From: Candidatus Thioglobus sp.
GTDB lineage: Bacteria; Pseudomonadota; Gammaproteobacteria; Arenicellales; UBA868
Length of the DNA: 64,000 nucleotides
Assembly (NCBI GenBank): GCA_004212795.1
Contig: SHBR01000004.1
Span: 1-64,000 of the forward strand
Direction: 5' to 3'
A model generated the notes under the pieces. That model did not search any database. It was given only the letters and a program-made list of their open reading frames with translations, and was not told the origin of the DNA. The position numbers and the translations under genes were made by a program. Positions 31,971 to 40,356 of the stretch are shown in pieces; the stretch's first letter is position 1; each line of letters starts with the position of its first letter.

Positions 31971-33929
31971 ATGGCGATGGCAGCCTCCGAAGAACAAGCG
32001 CAGAAACTGACCTTCCGAAAATACGAAGAGGGAGACAGTCAGTGGCAGGACTTTAAAAAACAAATATTTAACGAGGACAACTCACATAAGTGTCCGACTT
32101 ATGTTCACAGAACCCCTCCATGCCAGGGCAGTTGCCCCTCGGGAGAAGATATTCGCGGCTGGTTACAAATTGTCCGTGGCATGGAGCATCCACCTGAGGG
32201 AATGACATGGCAGGAGTATGCTTTTCGGCGAGCGACTGACGCAAATCCTTTCCCGGCGATGATGGGCCGAGTCTGTCCTGCGCCCTGCGAGAGCGGCTGT
32301 AACCGCAATAACGTTGATGACTTTGTGGGCATCAACTCGGTCGAGCAATTTATCGGTGATACCGCGTTCGATGAGGGGTTTCAGTTTGAGACAGCACCCG
32401 ACGTTTGTGATAAACGCGTGGCAATCGTTGGAGGGGGGCCGGCTGGACTTGCTGGCGCTTATCAACTTCGGCGGTTGGGTTACGCATCAACCATTCTTGA
32501 ATCGCAGGAAAAACTGGGCGGTATGTTTCGCTATGGTATTCCCGGTTATCGAACGCCACGAGAGCGATTGGATCGCGAGATTGATCGAATTTTAGAGCTA
32601 GGTGATATCGAGGTCCGTTTCGGAGTACGGGTAGGCACGGATGTGTCTATTGCTGAACTCGAGTCTGAATTTGATGCGATTCTCTGGGCTGTTGGGTGCC
32701 AGAGCGGCCGTGATTTACCGATTGAGGGTTGGGAAGATACCCCAAACTGTGTCTCGGGCGTTTCGTTCCTTGACGCGTTCAATAAAGGCTCGATGAAAGT
32801 GACCGCGGAGCGCGTTGTTTGTATTGGCGGCGGTGATACTTCTATCGATGTGGTGTCAGTTGCGCGTCGGTTAGGAAAGATTGAAAAAATTAGCGATAAA
32901 GACAGACCGGAAGAAGTGATTGGTGGCTACGCTGCGCACGACTCTGCCATGGTTGCTGCTCGACAGGGTGCACAGGTCACGCTTACCGCGCTATTTGAGC
33001 GTCCGGAGATGACAGCAACCGACGAAGAAGTTGATGATGCACTGACCGAGGGGGTGACCATTATTAATGGTGTCCTGCCGATTGGCCTTGTTCGCAACGA
33101 GAGTGGTAGAGCGACAGCGCTTCGTCTCGCGAAGTGTCAATTTAACGATAAAGGCGTACCGACGCCGGTGGAGGGCACCGAGTTTGAGGTGGAAGCGGAT
33201 TTAATTGTTTCAGCAATTGGGCAGGCAGGAGACCTTTCAGGCATTGAGGAGATGGGCAACGAGCGCCAGTTGATTGATGCGGATCATTTTTTCCAGGTCC
33301 CTGACCGAGAGGGTCATTTTGTGGCCGGAGATATTGTTCGACCTCATCTTCTGACGACGGCAATCGGACAGGCAGCGATTGCGGCTAAGAGTGTCGACCA
33401 CTATTTAAAAGACGAAGAGCCGGGTCGACGACCTAAAGTCGATGTTCATCATTTTGATTTGCTGGCCAAACTTAATGAGCAGTCGCTTGCGCCGGTAGAG
33501 TATGATCATAGCGAAACTTGGGGCACCGCAGAGGCGGATTTTGCAGTCCATAACTACGAAGACCGTTCTGCTCATGAGATTATCCCGTCTGATGGTTTAT
33601 TCCTCGGGCATTTTGAAGAGACGCCGCGTAATATGCGGGCAACGACTGTACCGAGCTCAGAAGAAGTGCTGGGTCACTTTGAGGAGCGACATCACGGCTT
33701 AAATGATGATGCAGCTAAATCCGAGGCTGAACGCTGTATGAGTTGCGGCCTTTGCTTTGAGTGCGACAATTGCATTATTTTCTGCCCTCAGGATGCCGTT
33801 TTCAAGGTCTCAAAAGATCAATATACGACCGGTCGATATGTTGATACCGACTACTCTAAATGTATCGGATGCCATATTTGTGCCGACGTTTGCCCGTCCG
33901 GTTATATTGACATGGGTATGGGTGAATAG
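31971..33929 (+). CDS. dsrL: DsrL, NAD(P)H:acceptor oxidoreductase of reverse Dsr
   Basis: DsrL is an iron-sulfur flavoprotein that interacts with DsrAB and couples sulfur oxidation to NAD+ reduction. It has the GltD-like N-terminal cysteine region (PCQGSCPSGEDIRGW; CPAPCESGCNR), an FAD loop VAIVGGGPAGLAGAYQL, an NAD(P) loop VVCIGGGDTSIDVVS, and a C-terminal two-cluster ferredoxin (CMSCGLCFECDNC and CIGCHICADVCPSG). At 652 residues it matches the phototroph protein. AGGAGAGG precedes the ATG. Confidence 0.96.
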   Translation: MAMAASEEQAQKLTFRKYEEGDSQWQDFKKQIFNEDNSHKCPTYVHRTPPCQGSCPSGEDIRGWLQIVRGMEHPPEGMTWQEYAFRRATDANPFPAMMGRVCPAPCESGCNRNNVDDFVGINSVEQFIGDTAFDEGFQFETAPDVCDKRVAIVGGGPAGLAGAYQLRRLGYASTILESQEKLGGMFRYGIPGYRTPRERLDREIDRILELGDIEVRFGVRVGTDVSIAELESEFDAILWAVGCQSGRDLPIEGWEDTPNCVSGVSFLDAFNKGSMKVTAERVVCIGGGDTSIDVVSVARRLGKIEKISDKDRPEEVIGGYAAHDSAMVAARQGAQVTLTALFERPEMTATDEEVDDALTEGVTIINGVLPIGLVRNESGRATALRLAKCQFNDKGVPTPVEGTEFEVEADLIVSAIGQAGDLSGIEEMGNERQLIDADHFFQVPDREGHFVAGDIVRPHLLTTAIGQAAIAAKSVDHYLKDEEPGRRPKVDVHHFDLLAKLNEQSLAPVEYDHSETWGTAEADFAVHNYEDRSAHEIIPSDGLFLGHFEETPRNMRATTVPSSEEVLGHFEERHHGLNDDAAKSEAERCMSCGLCFECDNCIIFCPQDAVFKVSKDQYTTGRYVDTDYSKCIGCHICADVCPSGYIDMGMGE

Positions 33930-33943
33930 GTCTAGAGCAATTG

Positions 33944-34333
33944 ATGCGCGTGAAAGTGATTAATCTTGACCGTACTTCAATTGCGAGTTTAATTACGCTC
34001 TCTTTGATTTTTTTGTTGATTACCGGCGCCGCAGTTGCAGATGTTGTAACGCCAGAAGTACCGATGGGGCGTGGTGCGCAGTGTGTTGAACCGATAGAGA
34101 TTATGCGGCGGGATCATTTTGAATTTATCAAACATCAGCGTGACCAGACGGTTTATCATGGGATTCGCGGGTCTAAGCATAGTCTGGCGGGATGTATTGA
34201 CTGCCATGCGTCGAAAGGCACTGAAGGAGAATTTTTACCGATTAATGCTGAGGGGCAGTTTTGTCAAACCTGTCATACCTATGCTGCGGTGAAAATTGAC
34301 TGTTTTACCTGTCATGCCACGGTCCCGGATTAG
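33944..34333 (+). CDS. dsrJ: DsrJ, triheme cytochrome c of DsrMKJOP
   Basis: DsrJ is a periplasmic triheme cytochrome anchored by its uncleaved signal helix (residues about 12-32). Three heme motifs are present: CIDCH (84-88), CQTCH (107-111) and CFTCH (120-124). Cys47 in GAQCVEP matches the unusual cysteine heme ligand described for the Allochromatium protein. The ATG is preferred to a TTG one codon before. Length of 129 residues is typical. Confidence 0.95.
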   Translation: MRVKVINLDRTSIASLITLSLIFLLITGAAVADVVTPEVPMGRGAQCVEPIEIMRRDHFEFIKHQRDQTVYHGIRGSKHSLAGCIDCHASKGTEGEFLPINAEGQFCQTCHTYAAVKIDCFTCHATVPD

Positions 34334-34353
34334 AAAGTAGGTCAATCGCCATC

Positions 34354-35121
34354 ATGTCGTGTAAACCGATGAAAAAAGACGAAAGCGTCTCACTCGCCCA
34401 ACACCGTCGAACTTTTTTTACCCAGGCCGCGGCCGGAGTTTCTCTGATGGCACTTGCCCCGGGCGTGCGTCTGGTTGAGCTCGCAATGGCGAACAGTGAG
34501 GACAGTCTGCCGAGCAATGATAAGCGTTGGGGTCTTTTGGTCGATACGGCCAAGTGTGAAAGTGGATGTGACGAGTGTGTATCAGCTTGCAACAGTGAGC
34601 ATGGCCTTTCAGGGCATGGTCGTCCCGAGACTGATGCGCAGTGGATTCGAAAGGTTGATCTCAAAGATGAGCAGACGGGTCATGAATTGTCTATCCCAAT
34701 TCTTTGCCAACATTGCGAGGATCCGCCTTGTGTCGATGTCTGCCCGACGGGCGCTTCCTTCCGTCGAGCAGACGGGATTGTCTTAGTTGATAAACATACC
34801 TGTATTGGTTGTCGCTACTGCATGATGGCATGTCCTTTTCAGGCCCGATCATTTATCCATGAAGATTTGACGGGCCAAAAGACGCATTCACCGCGCGGTA
34901 AAGGCACAGTCGAGAGTTGTACGCTGTGTGTGCACCGGATTGACGAGGATCAAGAGCCGGCTTGCGTTGAGGCCTGTCGTGAGGCGGGTCATGATGCCCT
35001 CGTATTTGGTGATCTCGAAGATGCGGCAGGACCTCTGGCTTCGCTGAGCAGTAAAACAGCGACTCGCGAGTTGCGTCCTGATCTAAAACTTAATACGGGC
35101 GTGCGTTACACGAGCTTTTGA
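34354..35121 (+). CDS. dsrO: DsrO, periplasmic ferredoxin-like subunit of DsrMKJOP
   Basis: DsrO has a twin-arginine signal (QHRRTFFTQAAAGVSLMAL) and four ferredoxin-type cysteine groups (CESGCDECVSACN, CQHCEDPPCVDVC, CIGCRYCMMACPFQA, CTLCVHRIDED), as in periplasmic electron-transfer subunits such as NrfC. It passes electrons between DsrJ and DsrP outside the membrane. 255 residues. It is exported by Tat, for which tatABC lies at 60 kb. Confidence 0.95.
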   Translation: MSCKPMKKDESVSLAQHRRTFFTQAAAGVSLMALAPGVRLVELAMANSEDSLPSNDKRWGLLVDTAKCESGCDECVSACNSEHGLSGHGRPETDAQWIRKVDLKDEQTGHELSIPILCQHCEDPPCVDVCPTGASFRRADGIVLVDKHTCIGCRYCMMACPFQARSFIHEDLTGQKTHSPRGKGTVESCTLCVHRIDEDQEPACVEACREAGHDALVFGDLEDAAGPLASLSSKTATRELRPDLKLNTGVRYTSF

Positions 35122-35131
35122 CCGCAATCTT

Positions 35132-36322
35132 ATGAGGGCGCCTACTTTTCAACATATGCCATCCTCGACCCTATTTTGGGGGGTCGTGGCGATTGTTACT
35201 GCGTTTGTAGTGGTGGGTTTTGCTTCTGCTCATCACATGGAGAGCGCGGGTCACTGGGTGACCGGGATGAATAATCGCGTGGTGTGGGGAGTGCCTCATG
35301 TTTTTGCGGTTTTCTTAATTGTGTCGGCATCTGGGGCGTTAAACGCGGCGTCACTCGCGTCTGTCTTCGGCAGGGAAACCTATAAACCTTTGTCACGCCT
35401 GTCTGCTCTAATGGCCATTACTCTATTGGTAGGCGGCCTCACAGTGCTGGTGCTTGATCTGGGTCGGCCTGATCGGCTGATTGTGGCGATGACGCACTAC
35501 AACTTCAGGTCTATTTTTGCCTGGAATATTTTTCTCTATACCGGATTTATCGTGGTGGTGGTTGTGTATCTTTGGATGATGTTTGAGCCTCGGATGAACC
35601 GTTTTGTTGGCAGGTTAGGGACTACTGCATTTGCCTGGCGTTTGATTCTCACAACAGGTACAGGTTCTATTTTTGCTTTTTTAGCGGCACGCGAAGCTTT
35701 CGATAGCGCAGTACTTGCGCCTATGTTTATTGCAATGTCTCTTTCGTTTGGAACGGCCCTGACCTTAATTTTAAGTGCCCTGATTTTTAGCATTAGAGGA
35801 GACGGGCTTCCGACTGCATTGATGTTAAATTTGCGCCAATTACTTGGGTATTTTGTTATCGCCGTTGCTTTTTTTGTGATTGTTGATCATCTGACACGTC
35901 TGTACGGGGCGGAACATCATTCCCTGGAGCGCTTTATCCTCCTCGACGGAGGGATCTACCCAATGTTGTTCTGGATAGGTCAAATTCTTCTCGGTACCAT
36001 ATTGCCAGCCGTCATCCTCATGCAGCGACGATACAAAACTTTGGCAACTACCATTGCGGCAGCTCTGCTGGTACTTGTGGGCGCTTTTTGCCAATTATAT
36101 GTTTTGATCATTGGCGGACAGGCATTTCCAATTGATATCGTGCCCGGATTTTCAGAAACAAGCGGTTTTTTTGATGGCGTTATTGCTGAATATCATCCTT
36201 CTTTGGCTGAGTTTGGCTTAGGGATGGGTGGCGTGGGGTTAGCGTTACTGACGTATCTGATTGCAACGCGGGTCCTGGCATTTTTGCCGACTAGTGGCTT
36301 TGATAGTGGCCCATCCTCCTAA
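35132..36322 (+). CDS. dsrP: DsrP, NrfD-like membrane subunit of DsrMKJOP
   Basis: DsrP is an integral membrane protein of the NrfD/PsrC family that exchanges electrons with quinone. About ten hydrophobic segments span the 396 residues, and the family stretch LDLGRPDR follows a membrane helix near residue 110. It starts ten bases after dsrO. It completes DsrMKJOP, though dsrMK and dsrJOP are separated by dsrL, as in Allochromatium. Confidence 0.95.
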   Translation: MRAPTFQHMPSSTLFWGVVAIVTAFVVVGFASAHHMESAGHWVTGMNNRVVWGVPHVFAVFLIVSASGALNAASLASVFGRETYKPLSRLSALMAITLLVGGLTVLVLDLGRPDRLIVAMTHYNFRSIFAWNIFLYTGFIVVVVVYLWMMFEPRMNRFVGRLGTTAFAWRLILTTGTGSIFAFLAAREAFDSAVLAPMFIAMSLSFGTALTLILSALIFSIRGDGLPTALMLNLRQLLGYFVIAVAFFVIVDHLTRLYGAEHHSLERFILLDGGIYPMLFWIGQILLGTILPAVILMQRRYKTLATTIAAALLVLVGAFCQLYVLIIGGQAFPIDIVPGFSETSGFFDGVIAEYHPSLAEFGLGMGGVGLALLTYLIATRVLAFLPTSGFDSGPSS

Positions 36323-36373
36323 GCGATCTGGCTAATCGTTGGACCTTGATACTGGTTCGCGGCGCTTTTTATA

Positions 36374-37771
36374 GTGAAACAATTTTATATCTCAGCCGCT
36401 CATAAGTCCTCGGGAAAGACGGTTGTGAGTATCGGGATTTCCCGGGCACTAAGGCGGCGCGGCATGCGAGTTGCCACTTTCAAAAAAGGCCCCGATTATA
36501 TTGATCCCAAATGGCTGCATCATGCGAGTAACCGCGAGTGCTGGAATCTTGATTTTTTTACAATGGGCCATGAAGAAATCAAGACGTGTTTTGATTTGCA
36601 CCGCCGCAATGCTGATGTCACGATTATTGAAGGGAATAAAGGTCTTTATGACGGCCTGGATGTTGAAGGTTCAGATAGCAATGCCGCGTTAGTTTCAGAA
36701 TTAAATGTACCGGTGGTTTTGGTAATTGATGTCGTGGGTATAACGCGAGGGATCGCGCCTTTGCTAAAGGGCTATGTTAGTTTTGATCCGGATGTGAAGA
36801 TTGTAGGGGTAATTTTGAATCGTGTTGCCAGTCCTCGCCAGGAAGGTAAGCTCAGAGCTGCAATTGAGAGATACACAAGCTTGCCGGTGATTGGTGCAAT
36901 TGGTCGTGATCCGGCTTTAAGTATTGATGAGCGACATCTGGGCCTCGTTCCAGAAAATGAGGAATCTGAGGCAACCGATAAGGTAGAGCGAATCAGCGAT
37001 GTGATCGAGAAGTCGGTCGACCTTGATCAGTTGCTTGAATTGACATCAGCTGAGATCCACCCAGACTTTAATCCTGTCTTGAAAAGCAATAGTGACGACC
37101 GGACTTTAGGACGGTTAACTGCTGGTCCGCTAAAAATTGGTATCGCACGCGATCGGGCGTTTGGTTTTTACTACCCTGATGACATAGCTGCGTTTGAAAG
37201 TGCGGGGGTAGAGCTCGTCCCGTTCGATACACTGTCCGGTCAGTGCTTGCCGGAAGTTGACGGACTTTTTATTGGTGGTGGATTTCCTGAGTGTTTCATT
37301 GGAGACTTAGCGGCGAATAAGACAATGCGCTCTGAGATAAAGATGTTTATTGAGTCCGGGGGTCCTGCATACGCCGAGTGCGGCGGGCTTATGTACTTGA
37401 GTTGCTCGATTAGTTGGCGTGATCAGAGCGGGCCTATGGTTGGCGTGATTCCTGCTCATACAAAGGTGCTTGACCGTCCCGTCGGTCGAGGATATGTGCA
37501 GCTTCGCGTACGATCGGACCATCCGTGGACTGCTGTCCGAGAAAATGCAGGATCTCTGATTCCTGCCCATGAATTTCATCATTCATCACTAGAGCCGGTT
37601 GATGCTGATTGGCCTACTGCTTTCACTGTTGAACGGGGCCACGGACTTGATGGTGGGCGCGATGGCATTCATATCTATAATTTATTGGCGGGTTATGCGC
37701 ATCAGCGCCATGTACAAGCCAATCCGTGGGTTGACGCTTTCGTGGATTTTGTTCACGAGCATCGCAAGTAA
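36374..37771 (+). CDS. dsrN: DsrN, siroheme amide synthase (cobyrinate diamide synthase-like)
   Basis: DsrN amidates siroheme with glutamine to make the cofactor of DsrAB. The ATP-binding part contains SAAHKSSGKTVVSIG (residues 7-21) and a C-terminal class I-like glutamine amidotransferase has nucleophile Cys336 in YAECGGLMYLS. It is CbiA/CobB-like with 465 residues. The start is GTG. Position in dsr rather than among cobalamin genes fixes the role. Confidence 0.94.
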   Translation: MKQFYISAAHKSSGKTVVSIGISRALRRRGMRVATFKKGPDYIDPKWLHHASNRECWNLDFFTMGHEEIKTCFDLHRRNADVTIIEGNKGLYDGLDVEGSDSNAALVSELNVPVVLVIDVVGITRGIAPLLKGYVSFDPDVKIVGVILNRVASPRQEGKLRAAIERYTSLPVIGAIGRDPALSIDERHLGLVPENEESEATDKVERISDVIEKSVDLDQLLELTSAEIHPDFNPVLKSNSDDRTLGRLTAGPLKIGIARDRAFGFYYPDDIAAFESAGVELVPFDTLSGQCLPEVDGLFIGGGFPECFIGDLAANKTMRSEIKMFIESGGPAYAECGGLMYLSCSISWRDQSGPMVGVIPAHTKVLDRPVGRGYVQLRVRSDHPWTAVRENAGSLIPAHEFHHSSLEPVDADWPTAFTVERGHGLDGGRDGIHIYNLLAGYAHQRHVQANPWVDAFVDFVHEHRK

Positions 37772-37777
37772 TTAACT

Positions 37778-37798
37778 ATCAGCGCTATGAGCGCTGAT
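37778..37798 (+). repeat. Perfect 8-bp hairpin between dsrN and dsrR
   Basis: ATCAGCGC and its exact complement GCGCTGAT flank a five-base loop TATGA, just before the dsrR ribosome site AGGAGA at 37802. Only TTT follows, so it is a weak terminator at best; mRNA stabilisation, processing, or lowering of dsrR expression are likelier. An alternative dsrR ATG (37787) lies inside the loop. Confidence 0.75.
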
Positions 37799-37813
37799 TT
37801 CAGGAGAAGTGAT

Positions 37814-38143
37814 ATGTTGCTGCGCATAACAGAACAGGCTGCAGAGCAGATAAAAATTTCGATTGACTCGCTAGATGCCGAAGTCGCTACCGCACTTCGA
37901 ATCGCCGCGAAGAGAGGGCCAGATGGGTCTATTGAATATGCGATGGGTTTTGATGATGCGGCTGACAGTGACACCGTTTCAAACCAACATGGTATTCAAG
38001 TCGCAATTGCGCCGACAAGCTTGGATCTTTTAAATGGGGCGATTCTCGATTTTGATACCCCAGAAGGAGAGCAAGCATCACAGTTTATTTTCTTAAATCC
38101 AAATGACCCTCATTTTTCGCCACCTGAAACGGCCGAATCCTAG
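37814..38143 (+). CDS. dsrR: DsrR, A-type scaffold-like protein without cysteines
   Basis: DsrR has the IscA/ErpA fold but lacks all three cluster-binding cysteines; indeed no cysteine occurs in this 109-residue product. In Allochromatium it acts post-transcriptionally to support Dsr protein formation. ATG at 37814 is chosen because AGGAGA lies six bases before it; the ATG at 37787 sits within a hairpin. It closes the dsr operon here. Confidence 0.92.
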   Translation: MLLRITEQAAEQIKISIDSLDAEVATALRIAAKRGPDGSIEYAMGFDDAADSDTVSNQHGIQVAIAPTSLDLLNGAILDFDTPEGEQASQFIFLNPNDPHFSPPETAES

Positions 38144-38157
38144 ACCTTGTGTCGAGT

Positions 38158-38186
38158 TTGTTTGAAGCGCTGGTGAAACCTATACT
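38158..38186 (+). promoter_or_regulatory. Candidate sigma-70 promoter for the two-component genes
   Basis: TTGTTT and TATACT are separated by exactly 17 bases (38164-38180). The -10 box matches consensus in five of six positions, the -35 box in three. It lies just after dsrR and about 100 bases before the kinase start, so the regulators may be expressed independently of dsr. Confidence 0.5.
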
Positions 38187-38284
38187 CTTTTTATGTTGAA
38201 AAAAACTCATCGCAGGCCATCACTTGAGCCCCACATCACTCCTGAAAAGTGGCGATGGTAGAGTAATATTCAAAGCATCTTACG

Positions 38285-39352
38285 ATGATTCCAAAACGAT
38301 ATCGTGCTGGCGGATACCCAATTCGCAGAAACATCGGTCTTGAATATGGACTGCGGGACGGGTTGTTGTGGTGGTTTATCCTAATTGCGGTCCTCGCCGT
38401 CTTTTCATTGGTCTTGAGCGCTCTCCTGATTTTTGACTCTGCGAACTATGCGTTTATCCCGGAAATGCTAACCGCTGCATTGTTCGTTCTTGTCGCTAGC
38501 GTGTTTGGACTGGCTCTAAAAATATCTAAATGGTCTTTAACGCCCTTGGTGGAGATTCAGCGTTGGGCCTCACAAATCCGGCAGGGTGATTTTTCAGCGC
38601 GATTACCTAACCCAGAAATTCATCAGCTGGAAAATCTGGTTAGCGATATTAATCGATTGTCGGAATGGCTTGATACGCTTGCACAAGAGCGGGACCTCGA
38701 GCTTAGATCACAGCAAGAACGAGTCACGCAGCGTGCAGATTTTGCAAATGAACTCCATGACTCATTGGCGCAGACGCTTGCGAGTTTAAAATTTCAGGTC
38801 CGGGTGTTAGATGACACGCTGAGACAGGATAGCGAGCAAGCGATATGGCAGGAGATGGAGCGAATCCAGGTTAGTATTGATGAGGCAAATGTTGAGTTAC
38901 GAGAACTCATTACACATTTTCGAGCACCGCTGAATGGCCGCGGACTTGTGCCGGGTATCAGGCGTTTAATGTCGCGATTTCGAAAAGAAACGGGGATGGA
39001 GATTGTGCTTCAAACTCAGTCAAAAGAGCCAAAGTTCTCGTCCGAGGAGGAGACCCAGATTTTGCGTATCGTTCAGGAGTCTCTTACTAATGTTCGTAAG
39101 CACAGTCGCGCTAATATGGTTCGATTGTTGCTCAATGAGCCCGCTAAGAATCAATTCCGCATTATTATTGAGGATGATGGAGAGGGGATGCTTAATGATG
39201 ATTCGACAGATGATAATCACTTTGGATTATCGATTATGAAAGAGCGGGCAAATTCGATTGGCGCTAGTCTTGCAGTCGAAAGTGAAGTCGGTGAAGGTAC
39301 ACGAGTACTATTCGAACTTGACTTGAAGAACGCTAGCGATAGCTCACTCTAG
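38285..39352 (+). CDS. NarX-type sensor histidine kinase without periplasmic sensor domain
   Basis: Two membrane helices (about 27-50 and 60-80) are joined by only ten residues, so there is no periplasmic sensing domain. A HAMP-like linker (SLTPLVEIQRWASQIRQGDF), a HisKA_3 box with His158 in ANELHDSLAQTLA, and an ATPase domain (VQESLTNVRKHS; IIEDDGEGM) follow, the architecture of the NarX/DegS group. 355 residues. It lies directly after dsrR and before its partner regulator. Redox or quinone sensing through the membrane part is a guess. Confidence 0.9.
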   Translation: MIPKRYRAGGYPIRRNIGLEYGLRDGLLWWFILIAVLAVFSLVLSALLIFDSANYAFIPEMLTAALFVLVASVFGLALKISKWSLTPLVEIQRWASQIRQGDFSARLPNPEIHQLENLVSDINRLSEWLDTLAQERDLELRSQQERVTQRADFANELHDSLAQTLASLKFQVRVLDDTLRQDSEQAIWQEMERIQVSIDEANVELRELITHFRAPLNGRGLVPGIRRLMSRFRKETGMEIVLQTQSKEPKFSSEEETQILRIVQESLTNVRKHSRANMVRLLLNEPAKNQFRIIIEDDGEGMLNDDSTDDNHFGLSIMKERANSIGASLAVESEVGEGTRVLFELDLKNASDSSL

Positions 39353-39362
39353 GAGAACACGG

Positions 39363-40028
39363 TTGCGAATTCTTATTGTTGATGATCACGCATTATTTCG
39401 TTCGGGCTTGCAAGGATTATTAGAGCGTAGAGGCATAACGGTTGTGGGTTCCGCTGCAGATGGACAGGAGGGCCTAAAGCTTGCCTATGCGCATCAGCCC
39501 GACGTGGTGCTGCTTGACCTACGGATGCCGGACTTAAGCGGGCTTGGGGTGTTGCGCCAGATGCTTGACGAGGGTCTCGAGATACCGGTTGTGATGCTGA
39601 CGACAAGTGCTGATGAGGGTGATCTTGCGGAGTCACTTCGAAATGGTGCCCGAGGTTACCTTTTGAAAGATATGGAGCCGGATGAATTGATAGTGGCGCT
39701 CCAGGAAATAGTCGGCGGGAAAATTGTTGTTGCCCCAGCTCTAACTAGTGTGCTCGCTGACCTCGTTCGATATGGCGAGCGCCGAGAGCGCAAAGATGAG
39801 TTTGCCCCTTTTAGTAGTTTGACGCCAAGAGAGCATGAAATCCTTTGCCACCTTTCTGAAGGGCAAAGCAATAAGGTTATCGCCCGAAATCTTAATATCT
39901 CAGATGGAACTGTGAAACTTCATGTTAAGGCAATCCTTAGAAAATTAGGCGTGCATTCGAGGGTAGAGGCCGCCGTAATGGCAGTTGAGAAGGGCGTTTG
40001 CAAGCGGGAGGTGCGTGAAAAGACTTAA
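39363..40028 (+). CDS. NarL/FixJ-family response regulator
   Basis: The receiver domain has acidic pair Asp7-Asp8 and phosphoacceptor Asp52 (LLDLRMPDLSG), with Lys101 region YLLKDMEPDEL. The C-terminal LuxR-type helix-turn-helix reads LTPREHEILCHLSEGQSNKV and then ISDGTVKLHVKAILRKLGV. Start is TTG; AGGAGAAC lies before it. It pairs with the kinase ten bases upstream and is a good candidate to control dsr and sox, but no target site is proven. Confidence 0.92.
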   Translation: MRILIVDDHALFRSGLQGLLERRGITVVGSAADGQEGLKLAYAHQPDVVLLDLRMPDLSGLGVLRQMLDEGLEIPVVMLTTSADEGDLAESLRNGARGYLLKDMEPDELIVALQEIVGGKIVVAPALTSVLADLVRYGERRERKDEFAPFSSLTPREHEILCHLSEGQSNKVIARNLNISDGTVKLHVKAILRKLGVHSRVEAAVMAVEKGVCKREVREKT

Positions 40029-40047
40029 ATCTAGTCTTCCCCCGGAC

Positions 40048-40356
40048 TTAAAGATAAGATTTTCGCTCGCTCCGTTTTCGACCCGAACGCTGGGTGACCA
40101 CACCACGAATTAAGTTCGCGCTTCCAATCCGTATACGGGGGAACCCTTCCTGTAGCGCTTGAAGCGACCACTCATTATTTTCAATAACCAGTTGTCTTAA
40201 GATTACGCCATCCCCATGTTCGGCAACGACAAAGGCGCCGTGACGAATGGGCGCGCCTGGATCGACGATAACGACACATCCTTCAAAGAATTCTGGCGCC
40301 ATGCTTTCGCCTAGCACTTGAAGGGCAAAAGGTTCTGCAGAAGCGCAGCCGCTCAT
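40048..40356 (-). CDS. LexA C-terminal-like (S24 fold) protein coupled to ptsI
   Basis: The 102-residue product is an isolated S24 peptidase-like domain with nucleophile-type Ser18 (LQVLGESMAPEFFEG), as in LexA and UmuD. The catalytic lysine position appears replaced by Arg54 (GVILRQLV), so peptidase activity is doubtful. No DNA-binding domain is present. Its ATG overlaps the ptsI stop (ATGA), so it is translationally coupled to the phosphotransferase. It is convergent with the response regulator gene. Function is unknown. Confidence 0.78.
   Translation of the reverse strand: MSGCASAEPFALQVLGESMAPEFFEGCVVIVDPGAPIRHGAFVVAEHGDGVILRQLVIENNEWSLQALQEGFPRIRIGSANLIRGVVTQRSGRKRSERKSYL

Noticed and set aside
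37787-37813. Upstream ATG as the dsrR start
   Set aside because: It lies in a hairpin loop without a ribosome site; AGGAGA before 37814 fits better and the shorter product matches DsrR length.
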